DNA of 12,134 nucleotides from the NCBI GenBank assembly GCA_903904635.1, contig CAIVDH010000291.1, positions 1 through 12,134 of the forward strand, written 5' to 3'. Below, in pieces: positions 1-7,530 of this stretch. The DNA is from an uncultured Burkholderiales bacterium. Its GTDB lineage: Bacteria; Pseudomonadota; Gammaproteobacteria; Burkholderiales; Burkholderiaceae_D. The notes beneath the pieces are model-generated. The model was not told the origin of the DNA. It saw only the letters and a list, made by a program, of their open reading frames with translations, and searched no databases. Each line of letters opens with the position of its first letter. Within the stretch, counting starts at the first letter, position 1. A program made the translations under genes and the position numbers.

Positions 1-46
1 TATAAAAATAAAAGCGGAACAAGCAGTCGATTGCGTCGTTAAATAA

Positions 47-235
47 ATGTATCGATCAGCGCAATTAATTAAAATTTGTGACCTTCATAATGCGATCAAT
101 TGTTTGCTGGGGTCAGCAAAGCTGAATGACATCAATCCAGAAACCTATTTGCGCCATGTCTTGACAGTGATCGCGGAACATCTGGTCAATCGTGTAGCAG
201 AGCTCTTGCCTTGGAATCGTACGATCGGTAGCTAG
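47..235 (+). pseudogene. IS66-family transposase, C-terminal remnant
   Basis: The translated 62 residues end in the characteristic tail of IS66-family DDE transposases. The stretch from about residue 16 onward ([19 protein letters not shown], then [12 protein letters not shown] and ELLPWN) matches the family's short C-terminal domain, normally written AAIYSLIGTAKLNG-DPE-YLR-VL-RIADHP-NRIDELLPWN. The catalytic DDE core of roughly 400-500 residues is absent. The bases upstream (1-90) do not read as the preceding transposase segment in this frame, and the ATG at 47 is probably incidental. This is a truncated, inactive fragment. A typical element terminus follows at about 259-284, which supports the identification. 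Whether the rest of the element lies further left, frameshifted or deleted, cannot be seen. Confidence 0.8.
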
Positions 236-258
236 CTAGCAGATTGCCTCATAGGCGT

Positions 259-284
259 CACGACGGTGTTTACCGGATGGTTAC
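259..284 (+). repeat. IS66-type terminal inverted repeat (right end)
   Basis: Read on the minus strand from 284, the sequence begins GTAACCATCCGGTAAACACC. IS66-family ends typically begin GTAAGCG and continue with a CCGGTGAACACCG-like stretch, so the terminal GTAA and the CCGGT-AACACC core agree, with a few substitutions. It lies 24-49 bases after the transposase stop codon, the usual position. The matching left end is not in the window, so target duplication cannot be tested. Confidence 0.65.
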
Positions 285-560
285 ATTATTCGCAGGCGAA
301 TGATTATTTCTGATGAGGTTTTTTATAAAGAGCTGTCAATAGGAGCTGTAAGGGGGGAAGGGTTTTGTGCAGGCAGAATGACGTATGGCCTGAGAAATGC
401 GGGATGCGATTAATCGCTATCGTATTGCGCAATAAATTTTGAAGTCGCTGGATCCTAGCTTGCGCCCACTGCTGTCAGGAAGATTTTATGGTCAATTGTT
501 TTTGATAGAGCATTAGCTGGCTGATTGGATCCCAAGGAAAAACTTGTTGCTTGCGCCAGT
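285..560. other. Intergenic stretch without a recognisable gene
   Basis: Nothing coding was recognised between the IS66 end and the large inverted repeat. Small symmetric elements are present: a near-perfect hairpin directly abutting the IS end (285-293 against 296-304, 8 of 9 bases pairing), the perfect palindrome GCGATTAATCGC at 406-417, and ATTGCGCAAT at 424-433. An apparent ribosome-binding sequence and ATG near 479-489 opens only a five-codon frame. The stretch looks like degraded intergenic DNA. Confidence 0.5.
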
Positions 561-661
561 AAAGACGCTGGTTTCCGGCCTGCGCCGGAATGACGGCAGT
601 AGTTTGGAATGCGCCTATAACTCAACGGTCGTTCCGGCGCAGGCCGGAACCCAGTGTCTTT
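561..661. repeat. Large inverted repeat, REP-like extragenic element
   Basis: The arms at 561-594 and 628-661 are reverse complements at 31 of 34 positions, separated by 33 bases. Each arm also contains its own 6-bp stem (TTCCGG...CCGGAA around a 6-base centre, reading CCTGCG on the left and CGCAGG on the right). Sequences of the form GTCATTCCGGCGCAGGCCGG are a recurrent extragenic repeat type in many Proteobacteria (from general knowledge, not searched here). It lies about 28 bases beyond the stop codon of the minus-strand thiL operon, so in the transcript it could act as a 3' stabilising hairpin or attenuate read-through. No U-tract follows, so it is not a classical intrinsic terminator. 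Confidence 0.8.
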
Positions 662-689
662 AGTTTGTTAGCGTGATCTTGTATTTAAA

Positions 690-1577
690 TCAACGCGCCG
701 TTACAAAAAATTCCATCATCTCTGCCAATAATAATTCCGGCGCTTCATCCGGAATAAAGTGCCCTGCTGGCAGTGCCTTACCTGTCACTTTGGTCAGCGC
801 TTTATCCTGCCAGTCAGTTAACGGTGTAAATAATTTCGCAATAACACCATGCTCACCCCACACCACATGTAACGGACAGGTGATCTTGTTGTGCGCATGA
901 TCCTGATCGTGAATCAGATCAATCGTGGCTGCCGCGCGATAATCTTCGCAGCCCGCATGGATCATGGCAGGATCACAGAAACAGCGGCGATATTCCGCCA
1001 TTGCTTCAGCAGTAAAAAAATCCGTGCTGCCTTTTGAGCCCAAACCACCGAGTGTGTAATTTATAAAAAATTCTGCGTTATTGCCTATCAATGTCTCCGG
1101 TAATGGATAAGCTTGCGACAAGAAAAACCAATGATAATAAGCACTCGCAAATCGCTGCTCAGTCGCTTCGAACATCGTGCGTGTCGGTGAGATATCAATA
1201 ATCATTAATTTTTTTACGCAATCAGCATGATCCAGCGCCAGCCTATGCGCAACACGGCCACCGCGATCATGGCCGCATACATCAAAGTCGGCATAACCCA
1301 GCGCGTGCATCAGCGCCACCATGTCTTGTGCCATTACGCGCTTGGAATAATTTTCATGGTTCGCTGAGCCGCGCGGTTTTTCGGAATCACCATAGCCACG
1401 CAAATCAGGCATCACCAATGTGAAATGCAACGCGAGCTGATCAGCAATCTGATGCCAAATCACATGCGTCTGCGGAAAACCATGCATCAGTAATAGCGGT
1501 GGACCTTTTCCACCATGGCGAAAATTAATTTTCACGCCATTGACGTCGCGTTGCGCGAGATTGAAATTTTCAAACAT
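690..1577 (-). CDS. Alpha/beta-hydrolase, probable fluoroacetate/haloacetate dehalogenase
   Basis: The 295-residue protein is a soluble alpha/beta-hydrolase closely resembling haloacetate dehalogenases (EC 3.8.1.3), which hydrolyse haloacetates to glycolate and halide. Visible features are HGFPQ (residues 32-36, oxyanion region), DLRGYGDS (58-65) and GHDRGGR (102-108) with Asp104 as nucleophile instead of the Ser of esterases. Arg105 and Arg108 are the expected carboxylate-binding arginines, Asp128 the acid and His273 the base. His149-Trp150 and Tyr213 (in CEDYRA) correspond to the halide-pocket His155, Trp156 and Tyr219 of the Rhodopseudomonas enzyme RPA1163, with a constant offset of six. 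The ATG overlaps the pncC stop by one base, implying translational coupling as the last gene of the operon. Family assignment is strong. Actual substrate (fluoroacetate, chloroacetate or a related epoxide or ester) is inferred. Confidence 0.85.
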   Translation of the reverse strand: MFENFNLAQRDVNGVKINFRHGGKGPPLLLMHGFPQTHVIWHQIADQLALHFTLVMPDLRGYGDSEKPRGSANHENYSKRVMAQDMVALMHALGYADFDVCGHDRGGRVAHRLALDHADCVKKLMIIDISPTRTMFEATEQRFASAYYHWFFLSQAYPLPETLIGNNAEFFINYTLGGLGSKGSTDFFTAEAMAEYRRCFCDPAMIHAGCEDYRAAATIDLIHDQDHAHNKITCPLHVVWGEHGVIAKLFTPLTDWQDKALTKVTGKALPAGHFIPDEAPELLLAEMMEFFVTAR

Positions 1578-2062
1578 TAATTTTTCTCCAAAAATTTCAA
1601 TAAACCTTGCAGCGCATGTATCGCGGTTTGTTCGCGCACCGCATGACGGTCACCTGAAAAAATTATGCGCTCTGTTTCTACATGATTGCCTACTGCCCAG
1701 CCAAAACAAACCGTACCCACCGGCTTGCCCGGCACTGCGCCTGCCGGACCGGCAATACCGGTAGTGGAAAGGCTGATTTGTGCATGGCTGTTAGCCAGTG
1801 CACCTGCAGCCATGGCGGCTGCTACTTCCACGCTCACAGCGCCATGCTTTGCAAGTAAGTCAGTCGATACATGCAGACATTCAGTCTTGGCCGCATTCGA
1901 GTAAGTGACATAGCCGCGATCAAACCAGCCTGATGATCCGGCGATATCGGTAATTGCTTGTGAAATGCTGCCGCCTGTCAGGGATTCGGCTGTGCTGAGC
2001 ATCCAGCCTTTTTTTTGTAAGGCGGCGCCTGCACGCGCTGCCAGATCTCGGAGGTTTTCCAT
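1577..2062 (-). CDS. pncC: Nicotinamide-nucleotide amidase, CinA C-terminal-domain protein
   Basis: This 161-residue protein is a stand-alone CinA C-terminal domain. The family deamidates nicotinamide mononucleotide to nicotinate mononucleotide, recycling the NMN released mainly by NAD-dependent DNA ligase. Signature segments are TAESLTGG (24-31), GYVTYSNAAK (50-59), the alanine-rich helix with GAVS (74-77), and TGIAGPAGA...KPVGTV (101-118). Length matches the short bacterial form (about 160 residues), without the N-terminal molybdopterin-like domain of full CinA. The second Gly of the usual GIAGPxGG motif is Ala109 here, a mild departure. It lies three bases after the pgpA stop and overlaps the next gene by one base, so it is an internal operon gene. 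Confidence 0.93.
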   Translation of the reverse strand: MENLRDLAARAGAALQKKGWMLSTAESLTGGSISQAITDIAGSSGWFDRGYVTYSNAAKTECLHVSTDLLAKHGAVSVEVAAAMAAGALANSHAQISLSTTGIAGPAGAVPGKPVGTVCFGWAVGNHVETERIIFSGDRHAVREQTAIHALQGLLKFLEKN

Positions 2063-2065
2063 GAT

Positions 2066-2590
2066 TTAAATCATGCGCCACAGCGCTAACACCAGCAGCG
2101 TATAAAACGCAGCCATGATGTCATCCCACATGACGCCAAAGCCGCCTTTATAGCGACGTTCAAGCTGGCGTATAGGCGGTGGCTTGACCATATCAAAAAA
2201 ACGAAACAGCACAAATGCCCAGCATTGATAAGTAAAACTGGCTGGCATGACCAGCACTAGCACCAGCCAGATTGCAATGATTTCATCCCACACCATACTG
2301 CCATGGTCCGCAATGCCCAGATCACGCCCGGTTATTTCGCAAGCCCATATGCCGATAAAAAATCCCACCACAATAATGGCCAGCCAAACCTGCGGCGTGA
2401 ACAACAGTGGCCAGCGTGTAGACAAAACATAAAAAGAGAGCCAGCCAAACAGCGTGCCCACTGTGCCCGGCATGATGCGTGAAAGGCCGCTGCCAAATCC
2501 CTGCGCCAGTATGTGTGCCGGATGAGCCAGCATGAAGCGCGAAGTAGGCCGCTTGATTTGCACAGTTTGTCCCTGTTCCAGAGTCGTCAT
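2066..2590 (-). CDS. pgpA: Phosphatidylglycerophosphatase A
   Basis: The 174-residue integral membrane protein belongs to the PgpA family, which dephosphorylates phosphatidylglycerophosphate to phosphatidylglycerol at the inner membrane. Conserved segments are GFGSGLSRIMPGTVGTL (31-47), DHGSMVWDEIIAIW (95-108) with the acidic Asp-Glu pair 102-103, and FRFFDMVKPPPI (129-140) followed by GGFGVMWDDIMAAF (149-162) with Asp156-Asp157. Hydrophobic segments lie near 45-57, 68-84, 105-128 and 158-172. The first 18 residues are polar and may be cytosolic. The ATG overlaps the thiL TGA in an ATGA arrangement, and thiL-pgpA adjacency is a widely conserved pairing in proteobacteria. Confidence 0.95.
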   Translation of the reverse strand: MTTLEQGQTVQIKRPTSRFMLAHPAHILAQGFGSGLSRIMPGTVGTLFGWLSFYVLSTRWPLLFTPQVWLAIIVVGFFIGIWACEITGRDLGIADHGSMVWDEIIAIWLVLVLVMPASFTYQCWAFVLFRFFDMVKPPPIRQLERRYKGGFGVMWDDIMAAFYTLLVLALWRMI

Positions 2591-3555
2591 ATTTTGCTGA
2601 AATGATCAAAAGAGTTCGGTGTAATTGCGAGGGTCTTACCGTTTGCATCGGTGACTTGCAAACCTGCTGCAGTAATACTGCCTATACGGGTTACAACGGT
2701 ACTGCTTGCAAGTGCCGCTGCCTGTACGGCATCACGATGTGATGTTGGTGCAGTAAAGCAGAGTTCATAATCATCGCCGCCATTTAGCGCAAATTCGTGC
2801 TGAGTTTCACCAGGTTGCGTAGCAAGTAATATCGCATCATAAGGTAGTGCATCTGCGTTGATGACGGCGCCGACATGGGATCGCTTAAGTATATGACCCA
2901 GGTCACCCAGTAAGCCATCGGACACATCGATGGCCGCATGTGCGATATCACGTAGTGCCATGCCAAGCGCCACGCGTGGAGTGGGACGGTGCAAGCGTTC
3001 GGCAGCAATGGCCAGACTGGCTGCATCAAGCGCTAACGTATTTTGCAGCGCTGCCAGTGCTAACCGCGCGTCACCTAAAGTGCCGGAGACCCACAGATCA
3101 TCACCTGCAATGGCTGCGTCGCGCCGCAATGCTTTGCCGGATGGGATTTCACCGAACACAGTAATGCAAATTGTCAGCGGCCCCTTGGTGGTATCACCAC
3201 CAATTAGCGCAATATCATGCTTATCTGCTAACGCCAGCATGCCATGTGAAAAATCAGCCAGCCATGCTTCATCTATCGCCGGCAGCGACAGTGCCAGCGT
3301 AAAGCCTAATGGTTGTGCGCCCATCGCCGCCAGATCAGAAAGATTGACTGCCAGTGATTTATGCCCCAATGCACCGGCTTCTGTGCCTGCAAAAAAATGC
3401 CGGCCTTCGACCAGCATATCGGTGGAGATCGCCAGCTCATATCCGGCTCTGGGCGCAATCAGCGCACAATCGTCGCCCACGCCAAGTTTCACCGCACTGC
3501 CAGCGCGCGGTGTGCGGGTGAAATAACGGGCAATTAAATCAAATTCTGACAACAT
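2587..3555 (-). CDS. thiL: Thiamine-monophosphate kinase
   Basis: The 322-residue protein makes thiamine diphosphate from thiamine monophosphate and ATP, the last step of cofactor synthesis. Seen in order are the family start MLSEFDLIARYF, GVGDDCA (25-31; metal/phosphate aspartates 28-29), STDMLVEGRHF, NLSDLAAMGA, IGGDTTKG, DVSDGL and GGDDYEL near the C-terminus. The frame stays open upstream to 3693, but the added 46 residues are unlike ThiL and would run into the maeB promoter region, so the ATG at 3553-3555 was chosen. There is no convincing Shine-Dalgarno. Instead a TACAAT element ends six bases before the ATG, suggesting a leaderless or near-leaderless message. It is the first gene of the minus-strand operon. 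Confidence 0.95.
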   Translation of the reverse strand: MLSEFDLIARYFTRTPRAGSAVKLGVGDDCALIAPRAGYELAISTDMLVEGRHFFAGTEAGALGHKSLAVNLSDLAAMGAQPLGFTLALSLPAIDEAWLADFSHGMLALADKHDIALIGGDTTKGPLTICITVFGEIPSGKALRRDAAIAGDDLWVSGTLGDARLALAALQNTLALDAASLAIAAERLHRPTPRVALGMALRDIAHAAIDVSDGLLGDLGHILKRSHVGAVINADALPYDAILLATQPGETQHEFALNGGDDYELCFTAPTSHRDAVQAAALASSTVVTRIGSITAAGLQVTDANGKTLAITPNSFDHFSKI

Positions 3556-3561
3556 GCCGGG

Positions 3562-3567
3562 ATTGTA
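3562..3567 (-). promoter_or_regulatory. Candidate -10 element of the thiL operon
   Basis: On the minus strand TACAAT (five of six to TATAAT) lies with only six bases between it and the thiL ATG. Transcription from it would begin at or next to the start codon. No good -35 hexamer is visible 16-18 bases upstream, so support is limited to the -10 match, its position and the lack of a ribosome-binding site. Confidence 0.35.
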
Positions 3568-3619
3568 CCCAATGAGAGAGCAGGTCTGGGTGTAGCAGGT
3601 TAAAGTACAGCGGTATTCT

Positions 3620-3651
3620 CTGACAGGAAAATGACCCGGGTCTGATAAAAT
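3620..3651 (+). promoter_or_regulatory. Candidate maeB promoter
   Basis: CTGACA at 3620-3625 resembles the TTGACA -35 box. An AT-rich TGATAAAAT sequence at 3643-3651 offers overlapping -10 candidates: GATAAA at an 18-base spacer, or TAAAAT at 20 bases preceded by an extended -10 TG. It lies 46 bases upstream of the preferred maeB start in the divergent thiL-maeB spacer. Confidence 0.4.
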
Positions 3652-3658
3652 CAGACCC
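3638..3658. promoter_or_regulatory. Perfect palindrome over the maeB -10 region, possible operator
   Basis: GGGTCTGAT (3638-3646) and ATCAGACCC (3650-3658) are perfect inverted repeats around AAA. The symmetry covers the candidate -10 of maeB, so it could be a repressor site or a 5'-leader hairpin. It is not followed by a T-run and precedes rather than follows a gene, so a terminator is unlikely. No known regulator motif was recognised. Confidence 0.45.
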
Positions 3659-3679
3659 TTCGCAGTATGCAAAAGTATC

Positions 3680-3686
3680 AAGGAAA
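3680..3686 (+). promoter_or_regulatory. maeB ribosome-binding site (decides the start)
   Basis: AAGGAAA lies ten bases upstream of the ATG at 3697. An earlier in-frame ATG at 3667 has no comparable site, and the ten residues it would add do not resemble MaeB N-termini, so 3697 is preferred. Confidence 0.65.
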
Positions 3687-3696
3687 GCCGCACAAC

Positions 3697-6009
3697 ATGG
3701 ACTCAGATAGCCTAGAAAAAAAAGAACTCCGCCAACAATTCCGTCAGGCGGCTCTCGAATATCATGAATTTCCCACGCCGGGGAAAATCAGTGTCAACGC
3801 AACCAAGCAGTTAACCAATCAGCGCGATCTGGCACTGGCCTATTCGCCTGGAGTGGCTGCTGCTTGTGAAGAAATCGTTGCTGATCCGACCAATGCTTTT
3901 CGCTACACAGCGCGGGGCAATCTGGTTGCCGTCATCACCAATGGCACCGCCGTTCTTGGACTGGGCAATATTGGCCCGCTCGCCGCCAAGCCTGTGATGG
4001 AAGGCAAGGGCGTGCTGTTCAAAAAATTTGCCGGCATTGATGTATTTGATATTGAAGTTAATGAAACCGATCCCGATAAATTGTGCGACATCATCGCCGC
4101 GCTTGAGCCCACCTTTGGTGGTGTAAATCTGGAAGATATCAAAGCACCGGAATGTTTCTATATTGAGCGTAAGCTGCGCGACCGTATGAAAATACCAGTC
4201 TTTCATGATGATCAGCACGGCACGGCCATCATTGTTGGTGCCGCCATCATGAATGGCATGAAAGTCGTCGGCAAAGAAATGAAAGATTGCAAGTTGGTTG
4301 TCTCTGGCGCTGGCGCTGCTGCACTTGCTTGTTTAGACCTGATTGTTGATCTGGGTTTTCCGATCAAAAATATTTATGTCACCGATCTGGCTGGTGTGGT
4401 CTATCAGGGCCGTAAGGAATTAATGGATCCTGACAAAGAACGTTTTGCGCAAGATACCCAAGCCCGCACGCTGGCTGAAGTTATACCTGGTGCAGATATT
4501 TTCTTAGGCTTGTCTGCCGGCGGTGTGTTGAAACCGGAAATGGTGCGCGCCATGGGGCCGCGTCCGTTGGTGCTGGCATTAGCCAATCCTACGCCTGAAA
4601 TTTTGCCTGAAGAAGTACGCGAAGTACGTGACGATGCCGTGATTGCCACGGGCCGATCCGATTATCCGAATCAGGTTAATAACGTATTGTGCTTTCCGTA
4701 TATTTTCCGTGGCGCGCTGGATTGCGGCGCCACCACCATTACGCGTGAAATGGAAATCGCAGCAGTGCATGCGATCGCCGAATTGGCGCAGGCGGAACAA
4801 TCCGATGTGGTCGCCACCACATATGGTGTGACGAATTTATCCTTCGGCCCCGACTATCTGATTCCCAAGCCATTTGATCCGCGTCTGATGATGAAGATTG
4901 CGCCGGCAGTGGCGCGTGCGGCAGAGCAGTCTGGTGTGGCGCTGCGCCCTATCAAGGACATGACAGCCTACATGGGTCGCTTGCAGCAATTCGTGTATCA
5001 CAGCGGCAGCTTCATGAAGCCTGTTTTTACTATCGCTAAAAAAGCACCGGCCGCTAAAAAACGCATCGTCTTTGCAGAAGGTGAAGAAGAGCGCGTATTG
5101 CGCGCTGTGCAGGTTGTGATTGATGAAGGCCTGGCCAAGCCAATTTTGATCGGCCGTCCGGCAGTGCTGGCGCAACGTATAGAAAAATATGGTTTGCGTC
5201 TGCGACTCGACACTGACTTTGAAATCATCAATCCCGAGCGCGATGAACGTTATCGCTCTTACTGGGAAACCTATTTGTCGATGACGATCCGTAAAGGCAT
5301 CACCGAGCAATATGCGAAGCTGGAAATGCGTCGTCGTCATACATTGATTGGTGCCATGGCCATACACAAGGGCGATGCAGACGGCATGATCTGCGGCACC
5401 TACGGCACCACCGATTTGCATCTTGGTTATATCGATCAGGTGCTGGGCAAGCGTAAAGGTGTACATACTTACGCAGCAATGAATGCGCTGATTCTGCAAG
5501 ATCGTCAGGTTGTGCTGGTCGATACGCACGTCAATGAAAACCCCACCGCCGAGCAGCTCGCCGAGATCACTATCATGGCCGCAGAAGAGATGCGCCGTTT
5601 TGGTCTGCAACCGCGTGCGGCATTATTGTCCCATTCAAATTTCGGTAGTGCACAGAGTGAATCTGCGAAAAAAATGCAGGCCGCGCTGGCGCTGATAAAA
5701 GAGCGTGCACCTGATCTGGAAGTCGATGGTGAAATGCATGGCGACACCGCACTCGATGCCAGACTGCTCAAGCAAACTATGCCGGATACGCGCTTGCAGG
5801 GCGATGCCAACTTGTTGGTGATGCCTAATATTGATGCGGCCAATATCGCCTACAACTTGTTGAAAGTAGCGGCCGGTAATGGTGTTGCGATCGGCCCTAT
5901 CCTGCTGGGCTGTGCACGAGCAGTGCATATACTGACGCCATCAGCCACGGTGCGCCGTATCGTCAACATGACAGCGTTAGCGGTGGTTGATGCAGTCTCG
6001 CAGCGATAA
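3697..6009 (+). CDS. maeB: NADP-dependent malic enzyme with C-terminal phosphotransacetylase-like domain
   Basis: The 770-residue enzyme decarboxylates malate to pyruvate and makes NADPH. Numbering from the 3697 start, the malic domain shows AYSPGV (Tyr49), [12 protein letters not shown] (82-93), AAKPVMEGK with Lys98, the metal-binding NLEDIKAPE (Glu146, Asp147) and FHDDQHGT (170-176). The NADP-binding Rossmann motif SGAGAAAL is at 203-210. A phosphotransacetylase-like domain runs from about residue 450 ([17 protein letters not shown]) to the end. In characterised MaeB proteins this domain is regulatory, sensing acetyl-CoA, rather than a working acetyltransferase. Length is normal for the fused form (about 760). 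It is transcribed divergently from thiL, and no strong terminator is visible before the next operon. Confidence 0.95.
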   Translation: MDSDSLEKKELRQQFRQAALEYHEFPTPGKISVNATKQLTNQRDLALAYSPGVAAACEEIVADPTNAFRYTARGNLVAVITNGTAVLGLGNIGPLAAKPVMEGKGVLFKKFAGIDVFDIEVNETDPDKLCDIIAALEPTFGGVNLEDIKAPECFYIERKLRDRMKIPVFHDDQHGTAIIVGAAIMNGMKVVGKEMKDCKLVVSGAGAAALACLDLIVDLGFPIKNIYVTDLAGVVYQGRKELMDPDKERFAQDTQARTLAEVIPGADIFLGLSAGGVLKPEMVRAMGPRPLVLALANPTPEILPEEVREVRDDAVIATGRSDYPNQVNNVLCFPYIFRGALDCGATTITREMEIAAVHAIAELAQAEQSDVVATTYGVTNLSFGPDYLIPKPFDPRLMMKIAPAVARAAEQSGVALRPIKDMTAYMGRLQQFVYHSGSFMKPVFTIAKKAPAAKKRIVFAEGEEERVLRAVQVVIDEGLAKPILIGRPAVLAQRIEKYGLRLRLDTDFEIINPERDERYRSYWETYLSMTIRKGITEQYAKLEMRRRHTLIGAMAIHKGDADGMICGTYGTTDLHLGYIDQVLGKRKGVHTYAAMNALILQDRQVVLVDTHVNENPTAEQLAEITIMAAEEMRRFGLQPRAALLSHSNFGSAQSESAKKMQAALALIKERAPDLEVDGEMHGDTALDARLLKQTMPDTRLQGDANLLVMPNIDAANIAYNLLKVAAGNGVAIGPILLGCARAVHILTPSATVRRIVNMTALAVVDAVSQR

Positions 6010-6096
6010 TTCTGTTAACTGGCTGATGAGACTCGCTCAGTTGAACACGTGCGCGCGCAGACTATCTGCATCTGTATCCGGATATAAGGTCAGGCC
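6010..6096 (+). promoter_or_regulatory. Spacer with weak candidate promoter for the UbiA-DprE operon
   Basis: TTGAAC at 6041-6046 (four of six to TTGACA) is followed after 16 bases by TATCTG at 6063-6068, a poor -10. The AAGGT at 6086-6090 with a six-base spacer is a good ribosome-binding site for the TTG at 6097. Read-through from maeB is also possible because no convincing terminator is seen. Confidence 0.3.
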
Positions 6097-7530
6097 TTGA
6101 GTCAACCTCCGCTCATTGTTGATCTGGATGGCACGCTCATCCTTACCGACACGCTGCATGAAGCAGCGTTGCGAGCATTGCGCGACAAACCAGCAGCGCT
6201 GATGCGTATTCCGTATTGGCTCTCTAAAGGCAAAGCGTATTTAAAGCAGCAGCTCGCCGCCGCTACCGAGTTTGATGCCAGCACTTTGCCGTATAACCAA
6301 AATTTTTTATCGTGGCTGGTGGCGCAACATAAGCTGGGTCGCTCACTGATTTTATGCACCGCCTCAGATCAGTCCATGGCACAGGCAGTGGCCGCACATC
6401 TGGGCATATTTGATGCTGTCATTGCCAGCGATGGCATCACGAATCTTGCCGGCGGCAACAAAGCACACGCACTGGAACAACGCTTTGGTCGCGCCGGCTT
6501 TGATTACGCCGGTAACGCCGAACCTGATCTGAAGGTATGGCAATACGCGCGCCGCGCCATCGTTGTTAATGCCTCTGCAGCGCTGGCAAAAGCAGCAGGC
6601 GCTTGCTGTGAAGTTGAGCAGGTATTCGCCCGCGCTGATATCGGGTTATCCGTATGGCGTCGAGTATTGCGGGTGCATCAGTGGATGAAAAATTTGCTGC
6701 TGTTTGTGCCGCTGTTAGCTGCACATCAGATTCCGAGCACTGTCGATGCGATGGCATTACTGTTTGCCTTTTTTTCTTTCAGCCTGTGCGCATCCGCTGT
6801 TTATATAGGTAATGATTTAATTGATCTTGATAGCGATCGCCAGCATCCGCGCAAAAATAAACGACCCTTCGCAGCAGGCTTGGTGCCAGTTGCTTATGGC
6901 ATCGTGTTAGCGCCATTGTTGCTGCTGGCATCGGTATGTTTGGGAATGCAAGTGCAGGGCAGTTTTTTGGCTTGGCTGGGATGTTATTTTTTACTCACCT
7001 GCGCTTACTCGCTGGTTTTAAAGCGTTTGGTGCTGCTGGATTGCCTGACACTGGCCATGCTGTATACCCTGCGCCTGATAGCGGGCGCGGCGGCGGCGCA
7101 CATGGGCTTGTCGTTCTGGTTGCTCGCCTTCGCCGTATTTTTATTTTTATCGCTGGCATTTGTAAAACGCTATGCCGAGCTGGAAGCACAATCACATAGC
7201 GGTAAACAAAAAGCCCATGGGCGCGGTTATTACACCAATGATGCGCCGCTGGTGCAAACGCTGGGTGTGACATCCGGTTTTGCTGCTGTCGTGGTGTTGG
7301 CTTTATATTTAAATAGCGATGCGGTGGTCATGCTGTATCAGACACCTGAATTCGTTTGGGGTGCCGTGCCGGTCATGCTGTTTTGGGTGAGCTGGGTGTG
7401 GATGCAGGCACATCGCGGCAAAATGAATGATGATCCACTCGTGTTTGCGCTGCGTGATCCTGCCAGTTTGTTTGCAGGCTTGGTGTTTGCCATTGTTGTG
7501 TTGATCGGTGCGCGGGGCTGGCCTTGGTAG
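6097..7530 (+). CDS. HAD phosphatase-UbiA prenyltransferase fusion, DPPR-synthase-like
   Basis: The 477-residue two-domain protein starts with TTG after AAGGT. Residues 1-180 form a HAD hydrolase: DLDGT (9-13, nucleophile Asp9 and acid Asp11), LCTASD (Thr88), NK at 121-122 (Lys122) and a GNAEPD motif ending in Asp144. From about 185 it is a UbiA-family membrane enzyme with roughly nine hydrophobic segments and the Mg-pyrophosphate motif NDxxDxxxD at 239-247 (Asn239, Asp240, Asp243, Asp247), then YTLRLIAG (323-330) and FVKRYAEL (355-362). Within UbiA, this subtype resembles Rv3806c, which moves 5-phosphoribose from PRPP to decaprenyl phosphate. The following DprE1/DprE2-like genes support that role. 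The HAD domain may remove the 5'-phosphate, a job of a separate enzyme in mycobacteria (inference). Confidence 0.82.
   Translation: MSQPPLIVDLDGTLILTDTLHEAALRALRDKPAALMRIPYWLSKGKAYLKQQLAAATEFDASTLPYNQNFLSWLVAQHKLGRSLILCTASDQSMAQAVAAHLGIFDAVIASDGITNLAGGNKAHALEQRFGRAGFDYAGNAEPDLKVWQYARRAIVVNASAALAKAAGACCEVEQVFARADIGLSVWRRVLRVHQWMKNLLLFVPLLAAHQIPSTVDAMALLFAFFSFSLCASAVYIGNDLIDLDSDRQHPRKNKRPFAAGLVPVAYGIVLAPLLLLASVCLGMQVQGSFLAWLGCYFLLTCAYSLVLKRLVLLDCLTLAMLYTLRLIAGAAAAHMGLSFWLLAFAVFLFLSLAFVKRYAELEAQSHSGKQKAHGRGYYTNDAPLVQTLGVTSGFAAVVVLALYLNSDAVVMLYQTPEFVWGAVPVMLFWVSWVWMQAHRGKMNDDPLVFALRDPASLFAGLVFAIVVLIGARGWPW

Noticed and set aside
561..661. Large inverted repeat as an intrinsic terminator or CRISPR-like unit
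   Set aside because: No poly-T follows on either strand, and only two opposed copies exist, so it is described as an extragenic repeat.
2930..3526. Long plus-strand open frame of 198 codons opposite thiL
   Set aside because: It lies wholly antisense to a gene with clear ThiL motifs, and its translation is Ser/Ala/Pro-rich and resembles no family.
3556..3693. N-terminal extension of thiL by 46 residues
   Set aside because: The extra residues do not match ThiL, and the start would overlap the maeB promoter and coding start.
4837..5610. Minus-strand open frame of 257 codons inside maeB
   Set aside because: The opposite strand encodes well-conserved MaeB sequence throughout; the His/Gln/Cys-rich antisense translation is a shadow.
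6017..6042. Possible terminator hairpin after maeB (AACTGG...CTCAGTT)
   Set aside because: Only about six pairs including a G-T form, with a long loop and no following T-run.
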